Below, piece by piece: positions 35,152 to 43,435 of a stretch of 64,000 nucleotides of DNA. How positions within the stretch are numbered: the first letter of the stretch is position 1; each line of letters starts with the position of its first letter. Under the pieces are notes generated by a model. It was given only the letters and a program-made list of their open reading frames with translations, searched no databases and was not told where the DNA came from. Source of the stretch: Pseudomonadota bacterium (lineage in GTDB: Bacteria > Pseudomonadota > Gammaproteobacteria > Steroidobacterales > GCA-2729495); NCBI GenBank assembly GCA_963204745.1, contig CAUJHF010000020.1, positions 1 to 64,000 of the forward strand, read 5' to 3'. Made by a program: the position numbers and the translations under genes.

Positions 35152-36480
35152 ATGAAATATGATCTGATTATCGTGGGCGCCGGCCCGGGCGGCTGCATGG
35201 CCGCGCGGAAGGCGGCACGCGACGGACTGAACGTTCTTCTCGTCGAGAAACTCAAGGAAGCCGGCAGCGTAACCCGCTTTTGCAGCCGGTTGCTGCGACT
35301 GGGCGAAGGCGGTTTTTCCTCCGACAAGCCGGTGACCGACGTCAACATACAACGTGCAACCTGTACGATTGATGTAGGCGCACCCGGTCGGCATGTAATC
35401 CGTATGCACGGCTTGCCCGACGATGCGTCATTTGCCTATGCCGGTGAACTGGATCCCTGTTTCAACGAATCATGGGTATCACCGTCCGGCGCCAGCTTTC
35501 ACCGCAAAGCAAACAACCGGGCTATCGATGGCTTCGTGGTCGACAAGGAAGTCATGCTGCGCGGCCTGCTCGATGACGCGGCGGCCGCCGGTTGCAGGAT
35601 TCAGGCTGCTACCAGATGTCTGGCGATAGATGACACGGACGATGGAATCAGTCTCAAGGTCAAGACTTCAGCCGGCGAACAGACATTGCTGGCGAAGCGT
35701 GCAATATTGGCCGACGGGTCTTTTTCGCCATTGGCAGCCCAGTTGGGATTTGACGACGGGCGAGGCGAAGGTCCGGGAAAACTCAGATTCATGAGTTTTA
35801 TTCTGGACCGTTGTGATGTCCCGTTCGGGGAGATGCACCGGGCACGCTTTACTCAACCCTCGGTGCACAAGGGGTTCCTGAATGTCGGCCCATGGCCACC
35901 CGGTCTCTGGGAAATCAGCTGCTCGGCACCGGTAGCAAGCCCCGTCCGGCTACCGCAGGTGCTCGAAGCATTTATGGAGAACTCGGCTTTTTCCGATCTG
36001 TTCAAGCGGGCGAAAATTGTCGACAGACAGGGCTGCAGCATGGATCTTCGTCCGGCGGTCCGGGAGGCTGCGCGTGGCAATGTAATTTGTATCGGTGACA
36101 ACCTTGCTTATGCGGAGACTGCGATCAAGGGTGCGTTCGGGTGTGGTTACATGGCTGCCGAGGCAACTGCGAGGGCGCTTGACGGGAAACCGGGTAATGA
36201 CGAATACAATCATTACTGGACTCATGCATTCAATTTTTTCAGTCCGCAATACACTGTTCGCAGCACGCGCCAGCCGCCGATTCCGGTTGTTCTTGACGAT
36301 GGCGAGACGGACAGCCTTTTTGCATGGTTCACCGAGAACGGTATTTATGGAATGCCCGCAGATATTCTGCCGGCCAACCGGGATAAACTGATGGCGGACC
36401 TGCCGCAAATAGCCTTGAAGCTTTTTGGTCGCGGCAGCGTCGCCCAGATCACAAATCTGAGTGGGGAGGAGGGTGCGTAA
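35152..36480 (+). CDS. Geranylgeranyl-reductase-like FAD-dependent oxidoreductase
   Basis: A ~442-residue flavoprotein. DLIIVGAGPGGCMAARKAARDGLNVLLVEK is the N-terminal dinucleotide fold with an E after the second strand. AILADGSFSPLA is the middle strand motif, and VICIGDNLAYAETAIKGAFGCGYMAAEATARAL is the FAD-binding GD motif seen in geranylgeranyl reductase/FixC-type enzymes. Product unknown: it may reduce prenyl double bonds or hydroxylate an aromatic. The ATG at 35152 is preferred; a TTG at 35143 adds three residues. Codon use looks more AT-rich than its neighbours, and it sits between a pseudogene and an unclear region, which may mean later acquisition. Confidence 0.8.
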   Translation: MKYDLIIVGAGPGGCMAARKAARDGLNVLLVEKLKEAGSVTRFCSRLLRLGEGGFSSDKPVTDVNIQRATCTIDVGAPGRHVIRMHGLPDDASFAYAGELDPCFNESWVSPSGASFHRKANNRAIDGFVVDKEVMLRGLLDDAAAAGCRIQAATRCLAIDDTDDGISLKVKTSAGEQTLLAKRAILADGSFSPLAAQLGFDDGRGEGPGKLRFMSFILDRCDVPFGEMHRARFTQPSVHKGFLNVGPWPPGLWEISCSAPVASPVRLPQVLEAFMENSAFSDLFKRAKIVDRQGCSMDLRPAVREAARGNVICIGDNLAYAETAIKGAFGCGYMAAEATARALDGKPGNDEYNHYWTHAFNFFSPQYTVRSTRQPPIPVVLDDGETDSLFAWFTENGIYGMPADILPANRDKLMADLPQIALKLFGRGSVAQITNLSGEEGA

Positions 36481-36836
36481 TACAACCGGCGAAGGAACAG
36501 CTGTACCGTGCCCCGGAATCCTCGAAGCTGGCCGCTGACCTCAACCATGTGCCCCGGCCTGCCTCGCTTGGCGAAGCCGAGGCCAGGGGCCGTTGCGATC
36601 CCTGGCCAACCAGACCAGATCGTCACATCGATTGGGACCGGTTCAATGCCGGCCTCATGCGGTTGCCAACAGCGCTCCGCAACCTGTTGCGGACTGCGTA
36701 CAGGATCTTCCGCGGTCACCCGGCCATTGATGTTGAGGTAATGGACCTTGATCGCCGTCTGCTGAAGTGACAGTGCCAGATTGTGACTGAAATTCTGCAG
36801 ATCCTGTGCCGCTGCTCGCAACGAATCAGCCTGCAC
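36345..36836 (-). CDS. Doubtful ORF in a 405-bp gap; possible OB-fold protein
   Basis: The gap 36481-36885 has two competing frames. On the minus strand a GTG-started ORF (36836 down to 36345) has a strand-rich stretch: VHYLNINGRVTAED, then PIDVTIWSGW and HMVEVSGQLRGFRGTVQLFL, which looks OB-fold-like. The frame continues open upstream to a TAG inside ybhR, and its last 45 codons run into the flavoprotein gene. On the plus strand an open frame runs from about 36480 to 36770 (ending MDLDRRLLK). Position-specific GC is equal for both, because third positions of one are first positions of the other. I cannot decide; it could also be a remnant. Confidence 0.25.
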   Translation of the reverse strand: MQADSLRAAAQDLQNFSHNLALSLQQTAIKVHYLNINGRVTAEDPVRSPQQVAERCWQPHEAGIEPVPIDVTIWSGWPGIATAPGLGFAKRGRPGHMVEVSGQLRGFRGTVQLFLRRLYYAPSSPLRFVIWATLPRPKSFKAICGRSAISLSRLAGRISAGIP

Positions 36837-36885
36837 CGCAGGTGCTGCCGGTTCATGCGGGTTGTCACACAGGCCGTGGCGGGCA

Positions 36886-37986
36886 TCAATAGAGTCGGCG
36901 GCGAAACAGCCGGCCGGCGGCTACCAGCGTCAGGCTGCCGATCAGCAGCATGGGCCAGATCTGCGGCCAGAGCACGCGCAGCGATGCGCCCTCTACAAAC
37001 ACGCCACGCAGTATCACCATGAAATATCGCAATGGGTTGGTGAGCGTCAGCGTCTGCATCCATTCCGGCATGTTCGCAACGGGTGTTGCAAAGCCGGACA
37101 GCAGAATGGCAGGAACCATGAAAAGAAAAGCGCCGAGCAGACCCTGCTGCATGGTGACCGAGAGCGAAGAAATCATCAGTCCGATACCAATCGCGGAACT
37201 GAGAAAGGCTGCAAGCCCGATGTACAAGGTCCACGGGCTTCCCCGCAGCGGCACGCCAAACCACAGGGTAACGATCAGCACCATGACCGTCGCTTCGACA
37301 AAGCCGATGGCCAGTCCCGGGAGTGACTTGCCGAGCAGGATATCGAGCGGTCGCAGCGGCGTGACCAGCAACTGGTCGAAGGTGCCCTGTTCGCGTTCCC
37401 TGGCGACTGAAAGTGCGGTGACCATCATGGTCACGAGCAGGGTGAGTATGCCGATGATGCCGGGGACAATGAACCAGCGACTTTCGAGATTAGGGTTGAA
37501 CCAGGCGCGTACCACCGGTTGACCTGGCAGCGTCTGGTCGGGCTGACGACTCATCGCGAAGCCATTGATGACTTCCCGTGCGTAGTTCAGCACGATCAGC
37601 GCCGTGTTTGAATTGCGCCCGTCGATGATCAGCTGCACCTGGCCAGATCGGCCTGCAAGAATGTTCCGCTCAAAGCCCGGATCGAGTCGCACCACCAGCA
37701 GCGCTTCACGCCGGTCGACGGTTGGCGCGATATCCCCGGCAGCCGCGATCATCTTATTTTCCAGGAATACGGGCGAGCCACGAAAGCGCTCGACCAGTTC
37801 GCGGGAGATCGCCGAGCGGTCAGCGTCATATACAGCGTAAGCGACATGGTTCAGGTCAAAGGTCGCGGCGTAGCCAAAGACCAGTGTTTGTATGATCGGT
37901 GGCACGATCACCACGGCGCGACTGCGCGGATCCTTGAGGATGGCGAGAAATTCCTTGGTAGCTAGGGCCAGGATACGGCGCAACAT
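36886..37986 (-). CDS. ybhR: ABC-2 type permease, YbhR-like
   Basis: A 366-residue inner-membrane subunit of an ABC exporter. It has an N-terminal helix after a cytoplasmic LRRILALATKEFLAILKDPRS motif, a large periplasmic loop (~residues 45-165), then five hydrophobic segments. The ABC-2 motif EREQGTFDQLLVTPLRPLDILLGKSLPG marks the coupling region. It is the last of four genes in the order HlyD-type, double ATPase, permease, permease, as in E. coli ybhGFSR. The gap to the preceding permease is 3 bp. It probably forms a heterodimer with the YbhS-like protein. Confidence 0.88.
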   Translation of the reverse strand: MLRRILALATKEFLAILKDPRSRAVVIVPPIIQTLVFGYAATFDLNHVAYAVYDADRSAISRELVERFRGSPVFLENKMIAAAGDIAPTVDRREALLVVRLDPGFERNILAGRSGQVQLIIDGRNSNTALIVLNYAREVINGFAMSRQPDQTLPGQPVVRAWFNPNLESRWFIVPGIIGILTLLVTMMVTALSVAREREQGTFDQLLVTPLRPLDILLGKSLPGLAIGFVEATVMVLIVTLWFGVPLRGSPWTLYIGLAAFLSSAIGIGLMISSLSVTMQQGLLGAFLFMVPAILLSGFATPVANMPEWMQTLTLTNPLRYFMVILRGVFVEGASLRVLWPQIWPMLLIGSLTLVAAGRLFRRRLY

Positions 37987-37989
37987 GTG

Positions 37990-39102
37990 TCAGTCCAGCC
38001 GTTTCCGGGAACGGGCCACAACGATACCCAGGAACACACCGGCCATCGCCAGCAGGGCGGCCGCGTTGGGGAGAATCACCGGCCAGATGTTACCGGCGAG
38101 GAAGATGGTCTGGATGATGGCGATGAAATAGCGCGCTGCGACCAGATAGGTCACAGCCTGTACCGCCACTGGTGCACTGGCGATATCGAAGATGAAACCC
38201 GACAGCATGAATGCCGGCAGAAACGTGGTGATGATGGCTGCAAGGCCCGCGACGAACTGGTTGCGTGCCGTAATCGAAATAGCGAGCCCCATGCCAAGCG
38301 CAGCCAGCAGGAAGATGGCCGCGCTGGCGAACAGCACCACAGCGGACCCACGCAGTGGCACATGGAACAGCCATAGCGCCATGGCTACCGAGAGGACCAT
38401 GCCGCCCATGCCCAGAACGAAGTACGGGATGAGCTTGCCGAGCAGAACTTCGCGCATGGACACCGGGGTCACCATAAGGGCTTCCATCGTGCCCCGTTCC
38501 CACTCGCGAGCCATCACCAGCGCTGTTAGCAGCGCGCCAATCAAGGTCATGATGACGGCAATCAGCCCGGGTACCAGGTAGTTGCGGCTCGATACCGCCG
38601 TGTTGTACCAGATGCGATGATCGATGCTCACTACCGGCGCCTGTCCGGTCGCCTGCAGTCGCTGTTCAAGCCAGAGTGCCCAGACCGAGCCCAGATAGCC
38701 CTGCACCATGCGTGCGGTATTGGCGTCCACACCGTTGACGATGACCTGGATTCCGGATTCGCGCTGCGCTTTCAGGTCGGCGGCAAAGCTGGCGCGCAGA
38801 TGAACGATGCCGTCAACTTCATGCGTACGCAATGCGAGCTCGGCGTCACGCATGCTGGCGAAGTCTTTTGGCGAGAAATACCGGGACTGCTGCAGCATGC
38901 CGGTAAAGCGGGCGGTTTCTGCGGAGGGTTTTTCCACCACGACAGCTAGCGGCACGTGTTCCGCGTCAAGCGACAGGCCGTAGCCAAACAGCAGAAGCAG
39001 AAACACCGGCATCAGGAAGGCTATCGCGATGCTGCTCGGATCGCGCAGGATCTGCAGGAACTCCTTGCGGACCAGGCCACGCACGCGCCGGTTGTCGCTC
39101 AC
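37990..39102 (-). CDS. ybhS: ABC-2 type permease, YbhS-like
   Basis: A 370-residue permease with the same architecture: RGLVRKEFLQILRDPSSIAIAFLMPVFLLLLFGYGLSLD forms the first helix region. An extended periplasmic domain follows, then five membrane segments with EWERGTMEALMVTPVSMREVLLGKLIPYF as the ABC-2 coupling motif. It starts inside the 4-base overlap with the ATPase gene. The neighbouring permease has a related sequence, consistent with an ancient duplication. In E. coli the YbhFSR exporter has been linked to drug and Na+ efflux; the substrate here is unknown. Confidence 0.88.
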   Translation of the reverse strand: MSDNRRVRGLVRKEFLQILRDPSSIAIAFLMPVFLLLLFGYGLSLDAEHVPLAVVVEKPSAETARFTGMLQQSRYFSPKDFASMRDAELALRTHEVDGIVHLRASFAADLKAQRESGIQVIVNGVDANTARMVQGYLGSVWALWLEQRLQATGQAPVVSIDHRIWYNTAVSSRNYLVPGLIAVIMTLIGALLTALVMAREWERGTMEALMVTPVSMREVLLGKLIPYFVLGMGGMVLSVAMALWLFHVPLRGSAVVLFASAAIFLLAALGMGLAISITARNQFVAGLAAIITTFLPAFMLSGFIFDIASAPVAVQAVTYLVAARYFIAIIQTIFLAGNIWPVILPNAAALLAMAGVFLGIVVARSRKRLD

Positions 39103-40862
39103 GCTGCCTCCGCGCCTGACGTTGCCAGCCGGATAAACGCTTCTTCCAGGCTGGATGCCGGACCCGTCTCGTCGGCAGTTTGTGCCTTGATTTCGGCAGG
39201 AGTGCCGAGGGCGAGGACGCGGCCTGCAGCCATGATGGCCAGCCGGTCGCAGTATTCGGCTTCCTCCATGAAATGGGTGGTGACCAGGACGGTCACACCG
39301 GCCCCGGCCAGCGCATTGATCCGCTGCCAGAAGTCTCGTCGCGCCAGCGGATCGACGCCGGAGGTCGGCTCATCGAGAAAGAGAATCTCGGGTTCGTGCA
39401 TCAGCGCCGCGGCCATCGCCAGACGCTGCTTGAAGCCCAGCGGCAGCGACTCGCTGCCGGCTTCGGCATGGTCAGCAAGCTCAAACTGCGCCAGTGCCCA
39501 GTCGATACGTTCTGTGCGAAGTGCGCCGGACAGGCCATAGGCGCTGGCAAAGAATCTCAGGTTTTCCCGGACCGTCAGGTTGCCGTAGAGCGAGAAGCGC
39601 TGAGCCATGTAACCGATACGCGCCCGCGCCTCGGCTGGTGCGGTGCGGAGATCGACACCGGCAACCTCGATATGTCCACCGCTTGGTGGCAGCAGTCCGC
39701 AAAGCATCCGGAAGGTCGTTGACTTGCCGGCACCATTCGCGCCCAGCAGGCCGAACACTTCGCCGCGGCGCACGGCAAGATCCAGTTCGCGCACCGCATG
39801 GAAATCGCCAAAGCGACGTTCGAGATTTTCCGTTCTGATCACCACCTCACGCCCGCCAGCCACTGGTCGCATGGCAAGGTCGACGACGCCCGCATGGGGT
39901 CCGCGACTTTCCTTGATATGCACCACGAAGCCGTCTTCGAAGCGCGGTGCCACCGGACTGATCGTGCTGGACGCTGCCAGGCCCAGCGTTGCTGTCGTCG
40001 GTATATCAGCCGTCGCCGTGATGATGCGTACCTGGTCCCCCTGGATCACCGCGTCGAGAATCTTTGCCGAGGCCTGGAGGCTGGTTGCCAGCGCACGACG
40101 CTGCACACCCGGAGCTGCGACGAGAAAGGTGCGGCCCGCAAGGCCTGCGCTGAAACTGCCGGGCTTGCCCGTACCGATCACCCGGCCTTCATGCAGCACG
40201 ATAACCTCCGCGCATCGCTCAGCTTCGTCGAGATAGGCGGTACTCACCAGCACCGTGGTGCCGGTGTCCTGCACCATGCGATCGACGATCGCCCAGAGCT
40301 CGCGTCGCGATACCGGGTCTACGCCCACGGTGGGCTCGTCCAGCAACAGCAGCCGGGGTGGCTTAAGCAGCGCACAGGCCACGCCCAGCTTCTGTTTCAT
40401 GCCGCCGGACAAACGGCCTGCCAGGCGCGCCATGAATGGTGCAAGACCGGTCATCTGCATCAGCTCGCCATAACGGGCTGGCCGGCCGGCCGGGGACAGT
40501 CCCTGAAGATCGGCGTAGAGCGCCAGGTTTTCGGCTACCGACAGGTCTTCATAGAGCCCGAAGCGCTGTGGCATATAGCGCACCTCGGCTTGCACGCTTT
40601 GCGGTTCGGTAGCGACGTCCATGCCCAGCACCGTAAGCGTGCCGGCATCGGCGCGCAGCAGGCCGCAGGCCAGGCGCATGAATGTGGTTTTGCCCGCGCC
40701 GTCCGGGCCGATGAGTCCGGTCACCTGTCCGCGCCGAACCTCAATGTCAACTGCATCGAGCGCCGTGCTCAGGCCTGTATCAGTAGCGAAGCGCCGCGTG
40801 AGACCTTGCGCAGACAAGACCACGTCACTGGCCGGGGGCACCGCTACATCGGAAAGCGGCAT
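39099..40862 (-). CDS. ybhF: Tandem ABC ATPase, YbhF-like
   Basis: Two nucleotide-binding domains on one chain, about 587 residues. Domain 1 has Walker A GPDGAGKTT, signature LSGGMKQKLG and Walker B LLLDEPTVGVDP. Domain 2 (from ~residue 330) has Walker A GANGAGKST, Walker B ILFLDEPTSGVDP and a degenerate signature LPLGFKQRLAMA, so the two sites may be unequal. It powers the two permeases downstream. The open frame starts at 40892, but ATG 40860-40862 (MPLSDVAVPP) begins 2 bp after the YbhG-like stop and gives the expected length. Confidence 0.93.
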   Translation of the reverse strand: MPLSDVAVPPASDVVLSAQGLTRRFATDTGLSTALDAVDIEVRRGQVTGLIGPDGAGKTTFMRLACGLLRADAGTLTVLGMDVATEPQSVQAEVRYMPQRFGLYEDLSVAENLALYADLQGLSPAGRPARYGELMQMTGLAPFMARLAGRLSGGMKQKLGVACALLKPPRLLLLDEPTVGVDPVSRRELWAIVDRMVQDTGTTVLVSTAYLDEAERCAEVIVLHEGRVIGTGKPGSFSAGLAGRTFLVAAPGVQRRALATSLQASAKILDAVIQGDQVRIITATADIPTTATLGLAASSTISPVAPRFEDGFVVHIKESRGPHAGVVDLAMRPVAGGREVVIRTENLERRFGDFHAVRELDLAVRRGEVFGLLGANGAGKSTTFRMLCGLLPPSGGHIEVAGVDLRTAPAEARARIGYMAQRFSLYGNLTVRENLRFFASAYGLSGALRTERIDWALAQFELADHAEAGSESLPLGFKQRLAMAAALMHEPEILFLDEPTSGVDPLARRDFWQRINALAGAGVTVLVTTHFMEEAEYCDRLAIMAAGRVLALGTPAEIKAQTADETGPASSLEEAFIRLATSGAEAA

Positions 40863-40864
40863 TT

Positions 40865-41902
40865 TCAGTATTCCGGGTCGGCTTCCGGGCAACCGGGTAT
40901 TGCGACTGGCGCTGCTTCGATATTCACATTCACCGTGGCCGGCATTCCGAGCCGAAGCTCGCCCGCAGGATTGCAGACATAAATCCGGGCCTGGTACACG
41001 AGCTGGCTGCGCAGCTCGCGTGTCTCGACCGGTTTGGGGGTGAATTCTGCAGTGGGCGAGATGAAGCCGACCCAGCCCGCATACTGCTTGCCTGGAAAGC
41101 TGTCGGTGTGTACTTCCGCACGTTGTCCTTCCCGGATACGGCCCAGATCGGGTTCTTCGACGTACACCCGTATCCAGACCGGATCCACGAGCGCCAGCGT
41201 GTAGACCGGTCGTTGAGCTGAAGCCATGTCGCCCGGCTCGAGGATGCGATTGCGAATGATGCCGTCGCCGGGAGCACGGAGTTCAGCGTTCGCAAGCTGG
41301 CGTCGTGCCAGTGCCAGCGCCGCACGTGCGGCGTCGCGCCGTGCACGTGCGGCCGCGATTTCTTCCTTTCGCGGGCCGGCGATGACCAGATCATGTTGCG
41401 CCTTGAGCGCATTGAGTCGTGCCTGTGCCGCATCGGCAGCGGCTTTGGCATCGTCGAGCTGCGCCTGGGCTGCGAGTTGACGGCTGACCAGTTCGCGGGC
41501 GCGTGTCAGGCGAAGCCGGGCATTTGTGAGTTCGGCGTCAGCAGCGACCACGTCAGCACCGGCTTTGCGGACCTCTTCTGTACGACTACCCGCCACCAGG
41601 CGGGCCAGATCCTGTTCCTGTGCTTCCAGGTTGGCGAGAGCCTGATCGGTGTCCGCGCGCAGACCTTCAGTGTCGAGTGTGCCGAGGAGATCGCCAGCCT
41701 TGACGCGCTGGCCTTCCTTCGCGGCGAGGCTCACGATGCGTTCGCTGCCATCGAAGGCGAGTTCAACCTCGCGGATATCCACATTGCCATGCATCACGAC
41801 GATGGCGCCATTTGCCGTCTGGTCCGGCCGCAGCCACCACCAGGCGGCAGTCGCGGCGACTGCGATAGCGAGTACGGCAGCGATCCCGAGGCGCCGGTTC
41901 AT
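40865..41902 (-). CDS. ybhG: HlyD-family periplasmic adaptor, YbhG-like
   Basis: A 345-residue membrane-fusion protein that links the ABC exporter to an outer-membrane channel. An N-terminal anchor helix (IAAVLAIAVAATAAWWWL) is followed by a lipoyl half motif (GNVDIREVELAF... KEGQRVKAGDLLGTLD). A long alanine/arginine/glutamate-rich coiled-coil hairpin (~90-200) comes next, and then a beta-barrel segment (RNRILEPGDMA, DPVWIRVYVEEPDLGRI). It is the first gene of the ybhGFSR-type operon. AAGGA precedes its ATG. A TATAAA element lies ~55 bp upstream in the divergent region with cbpA. Confidence 0.9.
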   Translation of the reverse strand: MNRRLGIAAVLAIAVAATAAWWWLRPDQTANGAIVVMHGNVDIREVELAFDGSERIVSLAAKEGQRVKAGDLLGTLDTEGLRADTDQALANLEAQEQDLARLVAGSRTEEVRKAGADVVAADAELTNARLRLTRARELVSRQLAAQAQLDDAKAAADAAQARLNALKAQHDLVIAGPRKEEIAAARARRDAARAALALARRQLANAELRAPGDGIIRNRILEPGDMASAQRPVYTLALVDPVWIRVYVEEPDLGRIREGQRAEVHTDSFPGKQYAGWVGFISPTAEFTPKPVETRELRSQLVYQARIYVCNPAGELRLGMPATVNVNIEAAPVAIPGCPEADPEY

Positions 41903-41935
41903 CGTGGGGGGTCCTTCCGGATTGAATAACGATGG

Positions 41936-41963
41936 ATGACGATAGCCTGTCCTCTTTTATACT
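41936..41963. promoter_or_regulatory. Overlapping divergent promoters between ybhG and cbpA
   Basis: On the plus strand ATGACG (41936-41941), 16 bp, then TATACT (41958-41963) suit the cbpA gene with a ~100-base leader. The same bases read on the minus strand give TATAAA (complement of 41956-41961) for ybhG, without a clear -35. The two -10 boxes overlap by 4 bp, so the two genes may compete for polymerase. Confidence 0.45.
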
Positions 41964-42066
41964 GCACTTTCTGCCAGTCCCTTGCACAGCGGCGATTTGA
42001 CCGGTTTCCCGCTGACGTGCCTGGCCCGGCTGGTAGTCCCTGCTGCAGCAATCACCAGGATCCGCG

Positions 42067-42993
42067 ATGCAATTCAAGGACTACTACCAGACGATGGGCG
42101 TGGCGCGCGATGCAACACCCGATGACATCAAGCGGGCATATCGCAAGCTTGCCCGCAAATATCATCCTGATGTCAGCAAGGAGCCCGAAGCCGAGGCCCG
42201 TTTCAAGGAGGTGGGCGAGGCTTACGAAGTCCTGAGGGATCCGGACAAACGTGCAGCCTATGACCAGCTGGGTGCCGACTGGAAATCAGGGCAGGAATTT
42301 CGACCACCACCTGAGTGGGGTGCGCGCTCCGCTGCTGCTGGCCCGACGGATTTCAGTGACTTTTTCGAGGCCCTGTATGGTCGCGGTACACCGGGCGGCA
42401 GCGGTGAACGCACGCGATTCAACCTGAACGGTGAAGACCAGCATGCACGACTGGTGATCAATCTGGAGGATGCCTGGAAGGAGACCACGCAGACGCTGAC
42501 ACTGCGGAGCCCCGAATTCGACGAGCAGGGGCGGGTGACATTGCGGGAGCGCACGCTCAACGTTCGCATTCCGCGCGGTGTGCGACCTGGACAACATATC
42601 CGCCTCGCGGGACAAGGCGCGTCAGGCATCGGTGACGGCAAGCGGGGGGATCTCTATCTGGAGATCGGGTTCCGGCAACACCCGCTATACCGGATCAAGG
42701 ATCTCGATGTGTATCTGGATTTGCCGCTCGCACCATGGGAAGCGGCGTTGGGTGCAAGCCTGAAGCTGCCCACGCCCGACGGGACGGTCGAACTCAAGGT
42801 GCCACCCGACACGCCAGCGGGGCGCAAGCTGCGGCTGAAGGGGCGCGGAATCCCGGCGAATCCGCCCGGCGATTTCTACGCCGTTGCGCAGATCGCATTG
42901 CCACCGGCAAGTGACCCGGCCGCGACAGCGGTTTACCGGCAGATGAGCGAGCATTTTCATGCCTACAATCCACGGGCGGGCCTTGGCGTATGA
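42067..42993 (+). CDS. cbpA: Curved DNA-binding protein CbpA, DnaJ-type co-chaperone
   Basis: A 308-residue J-protein without the zinc-finger domain. The J-domain occupies residues ~1-70: KDYYQTMGVARDATPDDIKRAYRKLARKYHPD with the HPD motif. A glycine/phenylalanine-poor linker follows, and then two DnaJ C-terminal beta domains (LVINLEDAWKETTQTLTL; VRIPRGVRPGQHIRLAGQG-like; VDLPLAPWEAALGA-like). It stimulates DnaK and binds nucleoid DNA in the family. The next gene, cbpM, overlaps by 4 bases, the classical pairing. Confidence 0.94.
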   Translation: MQFKDYYQTMGVARDATPDDIKRAYRKLARKYHPDVSKEPEAEARFKEVGEAYEVLRDPDKRAAYDQLGADWKSGQEFRPPPEWGARSAAAGPTDFSDFFEALYGRGTPGGSGERTRFNLNGEDQHARLVINLEDAWKETTQTLTLRSPEFDEQGRVTLRERTLNVRIPRGVRPGQHIRLAGQGASGIGDGKRGDLYLEIGFRQHPLYRIKDLDVYLDLPLAPWEAALGASLKLPTPDGTVELKVPPDTPAGRKLRLKGRGIPANPPGDFYAVAQIALPPASDPAATAVYRQMSEHFHAYNPRAGLGV

Positions 42994-43316
42994 GCAGAAA
43001 AGATCGCGAATACGAAGCAGTCCTTTCCGGCGTCATCGTCGAGGAGCAGTCGGCGTTGACCCTGATCGAAGTGAGCCGCGCCTGCGCGGTAGAGGTCGAA
43101 TGGGTCGTTGAGCTGGTGCACGAGGGCGTGATCGAACCGGGGGGCGGGCAGCAGCCGGACTGGATCTTTCCCGGCAGGCAATTGCGGCGTGCGTTGACCG
43201 CCCGGCGACTGCAGCAGGACCTTGGGCTCAATCTAGCCGGTGTCGCCCTTGCGCTGCAGCTGCTGGACGAAATTGCCGAGCTTCGCCAACGCCTGGAGGT
43301 GCCCGACAGCAAGTGA
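42990..43316 (+). CDS. cbpM: Chaperone modulator CbpM
   Basis: A 108-residue MerR-like helical protein that in E. coli binds the CbpA J-domain and blocks it. EQSALTLIEVSRACAVEVEWVVELVHEGVIEPGG is the helix-turn-helix-like first half, and DLGLNLAGVALALQLLDEIAELRQRLE is the C-terminal helix. It overlaps cbpA by ATGA, so the two are translationally coupled. Confidence 0.9.
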   Translation: MSRKDREYEAVLSGVIVEEQSALTLIEVSRACAVEVEWVVELVHEGVIEPGGGQQPDWIFPGRQLRRALTARRLQQDLGLNLAGVALALQLLDEIAELRQRLEVPDSK

Positions 43317-43348
43317 AGGCGGTGGCAACGGCTTTCATTTCCTGTTTC

Positions 43349-43377
43349 TTGAAATTTGCACGGTTTTGCTGTAAGAT
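43349..43377 (+). promoter_or_regulatory. Promoter in front of the CarD-like gene
   Basis: TTGAAA at 43349-43354, exactly 17 bp, then TAAGAT at 43372-43377, within a locally AT-rich stretch (43320-43420) that contrasts with the genome. Transcription would start near 43384. Confidence 0.55.
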
Positions 43378-43435
43378 AATGATTATTAATGGATTATTGA
43401 CAACACTCAGATATCATATCGGCAGGAGAAGGCTT

